Below the pieces are notes generated by a model. The model was not told where the DNA came from. It worked only from the letters and a program-made list of their open reading frames with translations, and searched no databases. Both the position numbers and the translations under genes were made by a program. Below are positions 9,010 through 18,357 of a DNA stretch of 64,000 nt, piece after piece. The DNA comes from Bacillota bacterium (GTDB lineage Bacteria; Bacillota; UBA4882; UBA8346). Location of the stretch: NCBI GenBank assembly GCA_023426245.1, contig JAFABB010000051.1, positions 262,237-326,236 of the forward strand, given 5' to 3'. Every line of letters starts with the position of its first letter. Positions within the stretch are counted from its first letter, which is position 1.

Positions 9010-10956
9010 ATGGATCGCCCGAAAATGATCATCACCCTATTACTGAAAAGTAAAACACCTGTCACAATTGATGCCATTGCGGAACAACTGGAAGTATCGA
9101 ATCGGACCATTCGAAATGACTTGACCGTTGTGGAAAATCTTATCCACGATAAAGGCTTGACTTTAAAGAAAAAACCGGGCATCGGAATTCAATTGGAAGG
9201 TCCGGAAGAAAGCTTCAATACCCTCAATGAAATGAAAATGAGTACCTATATTTCGGAGCCCTTTTCTCCCCGGGATCGAAAAGACAATATTTTGAAGCGG
9301 CTGTTTATGAGTGAAAACACTATTACCATCAATGACTTGGCGAAAGAATTGTATGTCAGCGACATTACCATCCGGAAGGACTTGGAGGATGTCGAGCAGT
9401 GGCTGGCCAAATTTAAGTTGAAGTTAATGCGGAGGCAAAATTACGGCATCAAAATCACCGGCTCCGAAGAAAACTGCAGAAATGCCCTGGCCAACTTGAT
9501 TGTTACCCAAATTGGATTTGATAAATTAAAGGGCATGTTGCATTACGACGCCAGCGCCAAACTTGATTATCATACTTTGAATCAATTAACGGGATTAATC
9601 AATATCGACTATATCAAATTGGAGAACATTGTAAATCAGGCGGAAAAATCACTGGGATATAAATTTACCGATGAAGCCTTTGGGAGTCTGGTCATTCATA
9701 TCGCGATTGCCATTAAAAGACTACAGGATGGTAAAGATATTTTGTTAGCCCATTGTGTACTGGCGGACTTGAAAATAAAAGATGAATATCGGATTGCAAA
9801 ACAAATCGCCGATAGTATTGAGAGTCATTACTGCGTTAAACTTCCTGAACAAGAGATAGGTTACATTCTGCTTCATATATTAGGCAGTAAACTGCAGGAA
9901 AACAATATTGATGACTTGGACCTCAAGAATGAGGGAGAACATGAGTTGGCAGTGATCATGGCCAAGGAAATTATTCATATTGCTCAGAAAACGCTGGGGA
10001 TCGATTTGAGCAAGGATAAACAGGCTCTGAACGGTTTGATATTGCACTTGAGGCCGACAATCAAACGCCTGGAATATGGTTTGAACCTTAGAAATCCGCT
10101 ATTGGATCAAATAAAGGAAAATTATCCGGAAATTTTTGGCGTAGCCTGGATATCCAATACTGTTTTTGAAAGATATTTGGGGAAAAAAATTACCGAAGAG
10201 GAAATCGGTTATATTGCATTGCATCTTGGAGCTGCGATTGAAAGACAAAAAAAAGGCCTGCAGGCTTTGGTGGTTTGTACCAGCGGTATGGGAACATCTC
10301 AGTTTCTCGCCGTCAAGCTTGAAAATCATTTTAAGGAAATCAAGATCAAACAGGTTATTTCGGCGATTGCTTTAAAAGATTATTGCCTTGATGATGTCGA
10401 TATCGTTATTTCCACGGTACCCCTCATGGCGCAAAAACCGGTGTTGCATATCAGCCCTTTGCTTACCCAAAAGGATGTCTTGAAAATCAGCAGTTATATC
10501 GATAGCCTTAACAAGCGGCCTACCCATTCCATTATCAATGAAGATAGTATTCAAATCGCTATCCGTTATCAAGATAGGGAAAGCGCAATCCATGATATGT
10601 GCTCGAGACTTATTGAGAAGGGTTACGTTACGGAAGATTTTGAGAAGAGCGTTTTGAAAAGAGAAAATATCCAATCCACTGAAATCGGCAAGGGTGTGGC
10701 GATTCCCCACGGCTTTCCTGAGAACGTTCACCGGTCGCAAATTGCCCTTTCCATATTAAAGGAACCCATCCCATGGGGTAACGAGTCCGTGGATATCATT
10801 TTCCTGATTGCCTTATCGGATATCGACGCCTTAAACAGCGCCGAAGTGCTGAAAAAGTTATATCAAAAAGTCGATTCGGATGATTTTTTGGAACGTTTAA
10901 AAAAAACCCAAGCTAAAGACCAAGTAAAGAAAGCAATTGAAACCATTAATCAATAA
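9010..10956 (+). CDS. PRD-containing PTS-controlled transcriptional activator (MtlR/LicR-type)
   Basis: A 648-residue multidomain regulator. Order: HTH_11-type winged helix (about 1-60), second helix-turn-helix (about 92-150), PRD1 (about 180-290), PRD2 (about 305-400), an EIIB-like domain with the Cys motif VVCTSGMGTSQF (about 410-490), and a type-2 EIIA domain with the active-site His in GVAIPHGFP (about 500-648). The PRD histidines lie in LVIHIAIAI, ILLHILG, LILHLRP and IALHLGA. Activators of this type read the phosphorylation state of HPr and EIIB to sense sugar supply. GGAGG stands upstream of the ATG. It is the first gene of the operon it presumably controls, only 37 bases before the EIIA gene. 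Confidence 0.92.
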   Translation: MDRPKMIITLLLKSKTPVTIDAIAEQLEVSNRTIRNDLTVVENLIHDKGLTLKKKPGIGIQLEGPEESFNTLNEMKMSTYISEPFSPRDRKDNILKRLFMSENTITINDLAKELYVSDITIRKDLEDVEQWLAKFKLKLMRRQNYGIKITGSEENCRNALANLIVTQIGFDKLKGMLHYDASAKLDYHTLNQLTGLINIDYIKLENIVNQAEKSLGYKFTDEAFGSLVIHIAIAIKRLQDGKDILLAHCVLADLKIKDEYRIAKQIADSIESHYCVKLPEQEIGYILLHILGSKLQENNIDDLDLKNEGEHELAVIMAKEIIHIAQKTLGIDLSKDKQALNGLILHLRPTIKRLEYGLNLRNPLLDQIKENYPEIFGVAWISNTVFERYLGKKITEEEIGYIALHLGAAIERQKKGLQALVVCTSGMGTSQFLAVKLENHFKEIKIKQVISAIALKDYCLDDVDIVISTVPLMAQKPVLHISPLLTQKDVLKISSYIDSLNKRPTHSIINEDSIQIAIRYQDRESAIHDMCSRLIEKGYVTEDFEKSVLKRENIQSTEIGKGVAIPHGFPENVHRSQIALSILKEPIPWGNESVDIIFLIALSDIDALNSAEVLKKLYQKVDSDDFLERLKKTQAKDQVKKAIETINQ

Positions 10957-10993
10957 AACTACTTTTTATCGTCAATCGGAAGGGGACATATCT

Positions 10994-11458
10994 ATGGATT
11001 TTGTTGAAGTGTTAAGGCCGGCCATCGTTGATTTGCAGATGGAGGCCAATGACAAACAAGAGGTCATTACCAAGCTGGCGGAATTACTTTTTGCCGACGG
11101 AGCAATCGTATCCCGCGAGGAGTACATCAACGATGTTAATGAGAGAGAACAAGAGGGACCGACAGGAATCGGAAACTTCGTGGCGATACCTCACGGAAAG
11201 TCGGATAGCGTTGTTAAGATCAGCGTCGCCATGGCTAAATTACAAAGCCCGATTCCCTGGGAAACGCTGGATGGCAACCCTGTAAAAATAGTTTTTTTAT
11301 TCGCCGTTCCCAAACAAAACAGTAGCAATGAGCATTTAAAATTGCTTTCCCAATTAGCCGCGGTGCTGGCCCATGATGATTCAATCCAACTGTTACTGGA
11401 AGTTAAGAATCCTGAAGATATTTTTGAAGTCTTTAAATCCCAAAAGACTTCCGTATGA
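10994..11458 (+). CDS. PTS fructose-family EIIA component
   Basis: A 154-residue phosphotransfer domain. The active-site His67 lies in NFVAIPHGKSD, the typical type-2 EIIA loop. It takes phosphate from HPr and passes it to EIIB. The start at 10994 follows AGGGG; the frame is open upstream into the regulator but without a ribosome site. It stands alone and not fused to EIIB or EIIC, unlike many fructose permeases. The closely similar EIIA domain at the end of the regulator suggests a common origin. Confidence 0.93.
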   Translation: MDFVEVLRPAIVDLQMEANDKQEVITKLAELLFADGAIVSREEYINDVNEREQEGPTGIGNFVAIPHGKSDSVVKISVAMAKLQSPIPWETLDGNPVKIVFLFAVPKQNSSNEHLKLLSQLAAVLAHDDSIQLLLEVKNPEDIFEVFKSQKTSV

Positions 11459-11601
11459 ACGGTGTGAAACAAACATCACTCAATGCAGCTTCATGCAGCT
11501 TGAGGCAGCTTTTAGCAGGGTGAGAATCTTGCTATCACTTTCTGCAGTCTACATAGTTGGCCAAGCTGAAATTGAAATTTTCCCCAAAAGGAGGTGAGAC
11601 G

Positions 11602-11913
11602 ATGAATATTATTGGAGTCACAGCATGCACCGCGGGAATCGCCCACACTTATATCGCCAAGGAAAAGCTGGTAAAAGCAGCGCTGGAATTGGGACATACG
11701 GTGAAAATTGAAACGCAGGGAACCATTGGAACAGAAGATGAATTGACCAGGCAAGATGTTGAAAAGGCCGATATTGTCATTATTGCGGCAGATATCAAGG
11801 TAGGCGGCAAGGAAAGATTTACAGGAAAGAAAGTTATTGAAGTCCCGATGCAGACGGTTATTAAATCACCCAAAGCGTTACTCCAAAAAATCGAAGAGAA
11901 ATTAAAGGGTTAG
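11602..11913 (+). CDS. PTS fructose-family EIIB component
   Basis: A 103-residue EIIB of the fructose type. The phosphocysteine loop is CTAGIAHTYIA with Cys9; most fructose EIIB proteins have CPTGIAHT, so the Pro-Thr to Thr-Ala change is slightly unusual. It carries phosphate from EIIA to the sugar bound by EIIC. AAAGGAGGTGAG, near-perfect, lies just before the ATG at 11602. The 143-base gap after the EIIA gene contains three near-repeats of GCAGCTT but no gene. Confidence 0.93.
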   Translation: MNIIGVTACTAGIAHTYIAKEKLVKAALELGHTVKIETQGTIGTEDELTRQDVEKADIVIIAADIKVGGKERFTGKKVIEVPMQTVIKSPKALLQKIEEKLKG

Positions 11914-11949
11914 CAATTTCTTAAAAGTAAATTATGAGGGGGGACTCTA

Positions 11950-13020
11950 ATGAAATTTGGATGGTCGGTTATTAAACAGCATTTGATGACGGGTATTTCC
12001 TATATGATTCCGGTGGTAGTAGTTGGCGGCTTGTGTATGGCGCTTGCAAAAATCTTCGGCGGCGCTATGGTAGGGGATCAAGTCAATACCATTCCGTGGA
12101 TGATTAACGAAATCGGGAAAGCCGCGATGACTTTTGTTGTACCGGTGCTTGCAGCGGGAATAGCATATTCCATTGCAGACCGTCCCGGTATTGCCCCCGG
12201 CTTGGTGATGGGTTTTATTGCCACCAATATTAAAGCCGGATTCATAGGTGGCCTGGTAGGAGCGTTACTGGTTGGTTATTTAATTGTCTTTCTGCGGACA
12301 AAGCTAAAAGTCCCCAACAGTTTCAGGGGACTGATGCCGATTATGGTGCTGCCGCTGCTCTCATCTTTTATCGTCGGCTTAATGATGATTGGTTTCCTGG
12401 GAGAGCCGATAGCCTATTTGCAACAAGGAATTCTGGAATGGATGAAGTCTATGCAGGGTGGGTCCAAGTTTATTTTGGGCGCCATTATTGGAGCAATGAT
12501 GGGATTTGATATGGGCGGTCCTGTCAATAAAACCGCCGGCCTATTTGCAAAAGGATTAATGGCAGACAAAATATTCGGTCCTGCCTCCGCCATGATTATC
12601 GGGGGAATGGTACCTGCGCTGGGTGTTGCTTTGTCGGTTTTCGTAGCCAAGAAAAAATACACCCGAGCGGAAAATGAAGCCGCCAAAGCTGCTTTTCCTT
12701 TAGGATTGTGTTATATCACCGAGGGAGTTCTACCTTTTGCCGCAAGTGATCCGTTTCGAGTTATACCAGCTTGTTCCATAGGCGCCGGCGTTGCCGGAGG
12801 TTTGACATTGATGTGGGGGACTGCTTCTCCGGTGCCCCATGGAGGAATTTTTGTCGTTCCGTTAATGGATCATCCTTTAATGTTCTTATTGGCTTTACTC
12901 ATCGGCACCATTGTCACGGCCACAATCCTAACCTTGATTAAGCCGAATCTCAAGGGAGAGGAAGAAGCAGAGGCTGAAGCGGAAATCGGTTTAAATGATT
13001 TGGATATAAAGATTGGTTAA
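11950..13020 (+). CDS. PTS fructose-family EIIC permease
   Basis: A 356-residue membrane component with about eight to ten helices that forms the transport channel and the sugar site. Family marks are the IPVVVVGGLCMAL opening helix, FDMGGPVNKTA, and the conserved EGVLPFAASDPFRVIP loop with the key glutamate. GAGGGGGGA precedes the ATG. The C-terminus carries a run of Glu/Ala (EEEAEAEAE), which looks like an unstructured tail. The substrate is probably not plain fructose because no 1-phosphofructokinase is present; the following genes point to an acidic or unusual sugar. Confidence 0.92.
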   Translation: MKFGWSVIKQHLMTGISYMIPVVVVGGLCMALAKIFGGAMVGDQVNTIPWMINEIGKAAMTFVVPVLAAGIAYSIADRPGIAPGLVMGFIATNIKAGFIGGLVGALLVGYLIVFLRTKLKVPNSFRGLMPIMVLPLLSSFIVGLMMIGFLGEPIAYLQQGILEWMKSMQGGSKFILGAIIGAMMGFDMGGPVNKTAGLFAKGLMADKIFGPASAMIIGGMVPALGVALSVFVAKKKYTRAENEAAKAAFPLGLCYITEGVLPFAASDPFRVIPACSIGAGVAGGLTLMWGTASPVPHGGIFVVPLMDHPLMFLLALLIGTIVTATILTLIKPNLKGEEEAEAEAEIGLNDLDIKIG

Positions 13021-13128
13021 TGTTGCCCTTTTGAGACAACATCCAATTAAGTCCATGGTACGTTTGGTTTCAATCCGACCGATATCTTGATAAATTGCCG
13101 CAACGGCTTTAGGGAGGAATTTTACTGC

Positions 13129-14571
13129 ATGAGTAATGAAAAGGTAAAAATGAACGAAGCTTTTGGAAAATTCGGTCCTATAAAGCAAACTGATGTAGAT
13201 AATGAACTTCAAAGTTGTTTGCGGCAGTTTGACAAGAAAATAATTGTTTTGGATGATGACCCAACCGGCGTACAGACAGTTCATGATATATCGGTGTATA
13301 CCGATTGGTCGGTTGAAAGTATTGAAGCGGGTTTCAATGAAAGTAATTCCATGTTTTTTATCTTGACCAATTCCAGGGGACTCATGCCCAAAGAGACGGC
13401 AAAAGCACATCGGGAAATAGCGCTGAACATTTTAAAGACAGCGCAGAAATTGAAAAAAGAATTCATCATTATCAGTCGCGGCGATTCTACGTTGCGAGGC
13501 CATTATCCATTAGAAACAAAAATTATCAAGGAAACCATCGAGTCAAATTCCACAATCCGTTTTGATGGTGAGGTCTTGTTTCCTTTTTTTATGGAGGGCG
13601 GGCGGTTTACCATCGACGGCGTACATTACGTACAGGAAGGAGACTATTTGATACCCGTGGGAAAAACTGAATTTGCCCGGGATAAAAGCTTTGGCTTTAC
13701 TCAGTCTCATCTGGCCAAATGGATTGAGGAGAAATCCGAGGGGCAATTCAAGGCTGAGAATGTCCAACATATAACCCATGAAGATCTTCGAAAGACAGGC
13801 AGCGATGGCATCGTCGAAAAATTAATGAAGGTGGAAAACTTTAATAAAGTCATCGTGGATGCCATAGCCTATGTTGACGTTAAAATATTTGCGATTGCTT
13901 TGATAAAGGCTATGCGATCCGGAAAAAAATTTATGTTTCGCACGGCTGCTGCATTTCCAAAGGTTCTCGGCGGCATAAACGATCAAGATTTATTACAAGA
14001 AGCGGATATCGTCAAAAAAGAGAATCACCATGGGGGTCTTGTTATTGTCGGCTCCCATGTGCAAAAGACTTCCGAGCAACTGAATGAGTTAAGGCAGCAT
14101 AGTATGGTTGAATTTGTTGAATTTAATCAGCATCTAGTTTTAAAACCTGCCGAACTTGAGGCCGAAGTCGACAGGGTCGTGGCTCTTTGTGAAAAGGATA
14201 TCCGTTTGGGCAAAACTGTCGTTGTTTACACGAAGAGAGAACGGCTTGATGTTGGGAAGGAAAACAAGGAGGAAGAGCTAAAGGTTGCAGTCAGGATTTC
14301 GGATGCAGTGACCCGTATTGTTCAAAAGCTGCAAGTAAGGCCCAATTACATGATTGCCAAAGGTGGCATTACCTCAAGCGATATCGGGACTAAAGGGCTT
14401 CAAGTGAAGAAAGCGGTGGTTGCAGGACAAATTAAGCCCGGAGTTCCGGTATGGATTACCGGTCTTGAAAGTAAGTTTCCTGAAATTCCTTATATTATTT
14501 TCCCTGGTAACGTTGGGACAAGGAATACCCTAAGGGAAGTTGTGGAGATTTTGAATGGTCATAAAATATAG
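13129..14571 (+). CDS. Four-carbon acid sugar kinase family protein (DUF1537)
   Basis: A 480-residue kinase of the OtnK/DtnK/LtnK family, known to phosphorylate tetronates and 3-oxo-tetronates with ATP. The N-terminal substrate domain has LDDDPTGVQTVHD (from about residue 41) and SRGDSTLRGHYP; the C-terminal nucleotide domain has AKGGITSSDIG, PGVPVW and FPGNVG. GGGAGGA lies upstream of ATG 13129; the frame is open to 13087 without a ribosome site. In a PTS operon the imported sugar already carries one phosphate, so this enzyme may add the second phosphate before aldolase cleavage. That role is inference. Confidence 0.9.
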   Translation: MSNEKVKMNEAFGKFGPIKQTDVDNELQSCLRQFDKKIIVLDDDPTGVQTVHDISVYTDWSVESIEAGFNESNSMFFILTNSRGLMPKETAKAHREIALNILKTAQKLKKEFIIISRGDSTLRGHYPLETKIIKETIESNSTIRFDGEVLFPFFMEGGRFTIDGVHYVQEGDYLIPVGKTEFARDKSFGFTQSHLAKWIEEKSEGQFKAENVQHITHEDLRKTGSDGIVEKLMKVENFNKVIVDAIAYVDVKIFAIALIKAMRSGKKFMFRTAAAFPKVLGGINDQDLLQEADIVKKENHHGGLVIVGSHVQKTSEQLNELRQHSMVEFVEFNQHLVLKPAELEAEVDRVVALCEKDIRLGKTVVVYTKRERLDVGKENKEEELKVAVRISDAVTRIVQKLQVRPNYMIAKGGITSSDIGTKGLQVKKAVVAGQIKPGVPVWITGLESKFPEIPYIIFPGNVGTRNTLREVVEILNGHKI

Positions 14572-14592
14572 CCCAAGGAGCGAGCAAAAGTC

Positions 14593-15252
14593 ATGGCAAA
14601 GAAAGTTGCGGTTATCCATACTAGTTTTGTATCGGTTAACGATTTAAAAGAATTATTCAAGGAAATTATGCCCCAGGTTGAAATGGTGAATATCGTGGAT
14701 GATAGTCTGCTTGCCGAAGTAAAGGCTCATGGATCGATAACGCCCGGAATCGTAAAAAGAATCTGTACCTATGCTATGCAGGCGGAAGCACTTGGCGCGG
14801 ATGCGATTTTAAATCAATGTTCTTCGGTTGGGGAAGCGGTTGATGTGGCCAGAAATATGATCCGAATCCCTTATATTAAAGTGGATGAAGCAATGGCTGA
14901 AGAAGCGGTTAAAATAGGGGGAAAAGTTTCGGTTATTGCTACCGTGGCATCAACAATGGGTCCCAGTGTAAGGTTGATTAAAAATACCGCCATAAAAATG
15001 GATAAGAAGATAGAAGTTAAAGAGTGCCTGGTGGACGGGGCATTGGATGTTTTAATGAAAGAAGGCAATCAGGAAAAGCATAACCGGATGGTGCTCGGCG
15101 AAATCGAGAAGGTTGAAGCGGAAAGCGATGTTGTTGTACTTGCACAGGGAAGTATGACTGTCTTGCTGCCTCAATTGCAACATATTCAAAAGCCGGTTCT
15201 TACAAGCCCGAGATTAGGTGTGCAGCATGTAAAAAGGGTATTGGGAATTTAG
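14593..15252 (+). CDS. Asp/Glu/hydantoin racemase-like protein
   Basis: A 219-residue protein with the two-lobed racemase fold. The first catalytic Cys is Cys76 in LNQCSSVG. The position where a two-base racemase has its second Cys reads VVLAQGSM, with Gln185 instead, so the usual two-base mechanism is probably lost. Related one-Cys members act as decarboxylases or isomerases. CAAGGAG lies upstream of the ATG. It stands between the acid-sugar kinase and the aldolase, so it may isomerise or epimerise the phosphorylated acid or ketose in that pathway. The substrate is unknown. Confidence 0.82.
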   Translation: MAKKVAVIHTSFVSVNDLKELFKEIMPQVEMVNIVDDSLLAEVKAHGSITPGIVKRICTYAMQAEALGADAILNQCSSVGEAVDVARNMIRIPYIKVDEAMAEEAVKIGGKVSVIATVASTMGPSVRLIKNTAIKMDKKIEVKECLVDGALDVLMKEGNQEKHNRMVLGEIEKVEAESDVVVLAQGSMTVLLPQLQHIQKPVLTSPRLGVQHVKRVLGI

Positions 15253-15296
15253 TGATCGATATTCAATGAAATCAAAAAGCACTCAGGAGGAGAAAA

Positions 15297-16142
15297 ATGG
15301 CCTTAGTAACACTGGAAGAAGTGTTGAAAGTGCATGATGGTGCTGTTGGCGCTTTTAGTACTTATGATCTTTTTACTCTACAAGGAATTATCGGCGCCGC
15401 CGAACAAACCGGTCTGCCGGTCATTGCGATGATTGGCGCGCCGATTCTCAATAAACCCGGAAATGATGATATTGGCGAAATGATGGTCTCTTTGGCTAAA
15501 CGTTCTAGTGCCAAGGTATGTATTTTTTTAGATCATTCCAAAGACTATGCAACTTGCCTGAAAGCTATCCGTCTGGGGTTTAGCGCGGTCATGATAGACG
15601 GTTCTTATCTTAGCCTGGAAGAAAACATTGCGCTAACCAATAAAGTCGCCGAAACGGCACACAGTTTAGGCGTGTCGGTAGAGGCTGAAGTTGGTGCTCT
15701 GGCGGGTCTTGAAGACGGTGAAGAGGTTAAAAGCGCCAAGATGGCTAAGCCGGAACATGTGGCGCAATTCCTGACCGGCGCAAAAGTGGAAGCGCTGGCC
15801 GTATCTATCGGCAATGCCCATGGCCTTTATAAAGGCGAACCGAAGTTGGATTTTGATCTCCTGCAAAAAATTAATCAGATAGCGAGTGTACCTCTGGTAT
15901 TACACGGTGGCACGGGTTTAACCCAAAAACAGTTTGCAACCGGTGTCAAATTTGGTATCAAGAAGATCAATATCGGCACTGAAGTCAGGCGTACTTATAT
16001 TGAAGCCTTTCATAAAACCCACCAAATGGATGTCGACAGTTGGGATATGGCAACAATGTCCCAGGCGGGTAAAATTGCTGTCAATGGTATGGTAAAGGAA
16101 AATCTACAATTCTTTGCCGAAACCTGGAAGGAGTTTTATTGA
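15297..16142 (+). CDS. Class II ketose-bisphosphate aldolase (Fba/GatY/KbaY family)
   Basis: A 281-residue zinc aldolase. The catalytic Asp79 and zinc ligand His80 are in FLDHSKD; other zinc ligands are His175 (NAHGLYKG) and His203 (VLHGGTGL). The phosphate loop GGTGL and KINIGTE are intact. Length matches GatY/KbaY and Bacillus FbaA. AGGAGG precedes the ATG. The enzyme should cleave a ketose bisphosphate, made by the PTS plus the DUF1537 kinase, into triose-phosphate level products. Whether it is a tagatose, fructose or novel aldolase cannot be read from the sequence. Confidence 0.92.
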   Translation: MALVTLEEVLKVHDGAVGAFSTYDLFTLQGIIGAAEQTGLPVIAMIGAPILNKPGNDDIGEMMVSLAKRSSAKVCIFLDHSKDYATCLKAIRLGFSAVMIDGSYLSLEENIALTNKVAETAHSLGVSVEAEVGALAGLEDGEEVKSAKMAKPEHVAQFLTGAKVEALAVSIGNAHGLYKGEPKLDFDLLQKINQIASVPLVLHGGTGLTQKQFATGVKFGIKKINIGTEVRRTYIEAFHKTHQMDVDSWDMATMSQAGKIAVNGMVKENLQFFAETWKEFY

Positions 16143-16180
16143 TAATGTAGGATCGTCCTTGCAAATGGGGAGGTGTGAGA

Positions 16181-16444
16181 GTGGAAGCGTCCAAAGAATT
16201 TTTAGTCGCCTGTGCGGAAGGTATTCACGCCAGACCTGCGGCTTGCTTAGTCAAACTGGCCAATGATTATGCCGGGGAAGTTTTAATTCACTATCAGGAG
16301 CAGGTCATTAATGCGAAAAGTATTATGCGCATATTGGCTGCGGGGATTAAGGCCGGAGCACGGATTAAAGTAGTTGTTTCCGGTGATTCCCCTCAATCGG
16401 TTTTAAAGGAGATTGAAGAACTGCTGGGGGGAGAAGCATCGTGA
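16181..16444 (+). CDS. HPr family phosphocarrier protein
   Basis: An 87-residue HPr. The phospho-His is His16 in EGIHARPA, and the regulatory Ser47 (NAKSIMRIL) that HPr kinase modifies in Firmicutes is present. GTG at 16181 is preferred, with GGGGAGG 7 bases upstream; GTG at 16175 is too close to the ribosome site. The gene overlaps the EI gene by four bases (GTGA). It is a second, operon-specific HPr or the only one; the window cannot tell. Confidence 0.92.
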   Translation: MEASKEFLVACAEGIHARPAACLVKLANDYAGEVLIHYQEQVINAKSIMRILAAGIKAGARIKVVVSGDSPQSVLKEIEELLGGEAS

Positions 16445-18114
16445 GTATAATCCGAAAAGGGATCGGCGTTTCCAGCGGCCTCGCCAGCGGGGTTGTTAAG
16501 TTGTTAGTATCGGCCGTCGTAAGTGTAGAAAAACGCATTATTGGTGTACACGAGGTCGGCCTGGAGATGGAGAAATTTAAAACCGGCCTTGAACAATGTA
16601 TCCAGTCGATCGAAGCACTCATTGGCAAGGCCGTTCAAGAAGTTTCCAAGGAAGAAGTGGCCATACTGGAGGCACACTTATTGATGGCGAAAGATCCGGC
16701 TTTGATTGGTGAAGTGATCCAAAAAATTAATGTTGAACGTAAATGCTCGGCTTGGGCCGCAGCGGAAGTGCTGGATTCTTATATTGCGATGCTTGAAAAT
16801 TTAGACGACCCATATTTGCGCCAGCGGGTTACTGATGTTGCCGAACTTCGGAAAAATTTGCTCGGTATATTGGCCGGCTCTGAGCCGGAAGAAACTATGC
16901 TTGAAAAAAACAGCGTGATTATTGCGGAAGATCTTGGACCTGCGGAGACGTTGTCGCTTGATCGGACAAGGATCGCCGCGTTTGTGACTGAAAAAGGCGG
17001 CAGGACAAGCCATACTTCCATACTGGCGCGGGCTTTGGGTATTCCGGCGGTTGTCGGTGTACCGGGAATTTTGGAAGCCTGCGGTGGAAATAATGTGCCG
17101 ATCATAGTCGACGCCGATAATAGTCTGGTTATCGTAAATCCTAATCAAGAACAGCGTGTGGAATACGAGCAAAAGATTGAAATTTTGGCCAAAGAGAAAG
17201 CCGGTTTAAAGGAAAATGCTCACCAGCCCGCTGTTACACACGACGGAAAAAGAATCGGCTTATGGGCTAATATCGGCAATGCCGATGAAGTCGCCGAGGC
17301 ACTGGCTAACGGAGCGGAAGGGATTGGACTGTTCCGGACGGAATTTTTATACATGGATAGAATGGAACTGCCTTCCGAAGAAGAGCAGGAAAATGTCTAC
17401 CGTCAAGTGCTAACTGCAATGGAAGGACGGCCGGTCGTTATTCGAACTTTGGATCTGGGAGCGGATAAAAAGTTGCCGTATATGCCCCTCGAGCAGGAAG
17501 AAAATCCGGCAATGGGCTGCCGGGCCATTCGTTTTTGTCTTAAAGAAAAAGGGTTGCTGAGAATTCAGTTAAGAGCATTGCTGAAGGCATCCGGAAGCGG
17601 CAATCTTTGGATTATGTTTCCCATGATCGCTGTTTTGGAGGAACTTTGTGCCGCGAAAGATTTGTTGCGCCAGGTTCGTCAGGAGTTAATCCGGGATGGA
17701 GTTGTCATTGCCGAAAATATCCGTATAGGAATGATGATTGAAGTTCCAGCTGCGGCCATTAATGCCGGTTTGTTTGCCGGAGAGGTCGATTTTTTTAGTA
17801 TTGGCAGTAACGATTTAATCCAATATACATTTGCGGCCGACCGGCAGAACCGGGAAGTTGACTATTTATATCAACCGGTAAATCCCGCAATTTTGCGGCT
17901 GATTGATCATACGGTGAGAGCGGCGCATTCTGCCGGAATAACAGTAGGTATGTGCGGGGAAATGGCGGGAGACAGCAGCAATGTAGAGATGTTAATTGGG
18001 TTGGGGCTGGACGAATTGAGCATGGCCAGCGGCAGCCTTTTGAAAATGAAAAAGGAAATCTGTCGGAGCATTTTCAAAGATGCATCCGATCAGCTAAATT
18101 TGATACTCAATTAA
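16441..18114 (+). CDS. ptsI: PTS enzyme I (phosphoenolpyruvate-protein phosphotransferase)
   Basis: A 557-residue EI that takes phosphate from PEP and passes it to HPr. Domains: PEP-utilisers N-terminal HPr-binding part (1-125), mobile phospho-His domain with His191 in GGRTSHTSIL, and the PEP-binding barrel with GLFRTEFLYM, IRTLDLGADK, FFSIGSNDLIQYT and GMCGEMAGD. The start GTG overlaps the HPr stop. Placement of EI and HPr at the end of a sugar-specific operon makes the transport system self-sufficient. No terminator was recognised in the 243-base gap that follows. Confidence 0.95.
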   Translation: MSIIRKGIGVSSGLASGVVKLLVSAVVSVEKRIIGVHEVGLEMEKFKTGLEQCIQSIEALIGKAVQEVSKEEVAILEAHLLMAKDPALIGEVIQKINVERKCSAWAAAEVLDSYIAMLENLDDPYLRQRVTDVAELRKNLLGILAGSEPEETMLEKNSVIIAEDLGPAETLSLDRTRIAAFVTEKGGRTSHTSILARALGIPAVVGVPGILEACGGNNVPIIVDADNSLVIVNPNQEQRVEYEQKIEILAKEKAGLKENAHQPAVTHDGKRIGLWANIGNADEVAEALANGAEGIGLFRTEFLYMDRMELPSEEEQENVYRQVLTAMEGRPVVIRTLDLGADKKLPYMPLEQEENPAMGCRAIRFCLKEKGLLRIQLRALLKASGSGNLWIMFPMIAVLEELCAAKDLLRQVRQELIRDGVVIAENIRIGMMIEVPAAAINAGLFAGEVDFFSIGSNDLIQYTFAADRQNREVDYLYQPVNPAILRLIDHTVRAAHSAGITVGMCGEMAGDSSNVEMLIGLGLDELSMASGSLLKMKKEICRSIFKDASDQLNLILN

Positions 18115-18357
18115 CATAGGAGATGCATCCCCATTGATCAAAAATGGTTCCAAATTAACCGGCATATATTGAGTTTTACCTTTTTTGGGAGTTGTAAATT
18201 GTTGAAGTTTCGTTCGTACGGTATTCGATGCTGAAAGAAGTTTTTTTACCCCCTAATCAGCTTGCAGGTTTTTTCCGATAATGAAAGAAATAATTCATAG
18301 ATTTGGATGCATTTATGCCAAAGATACATACGGATGTAAGTTGAAAAGGAGTTTACG

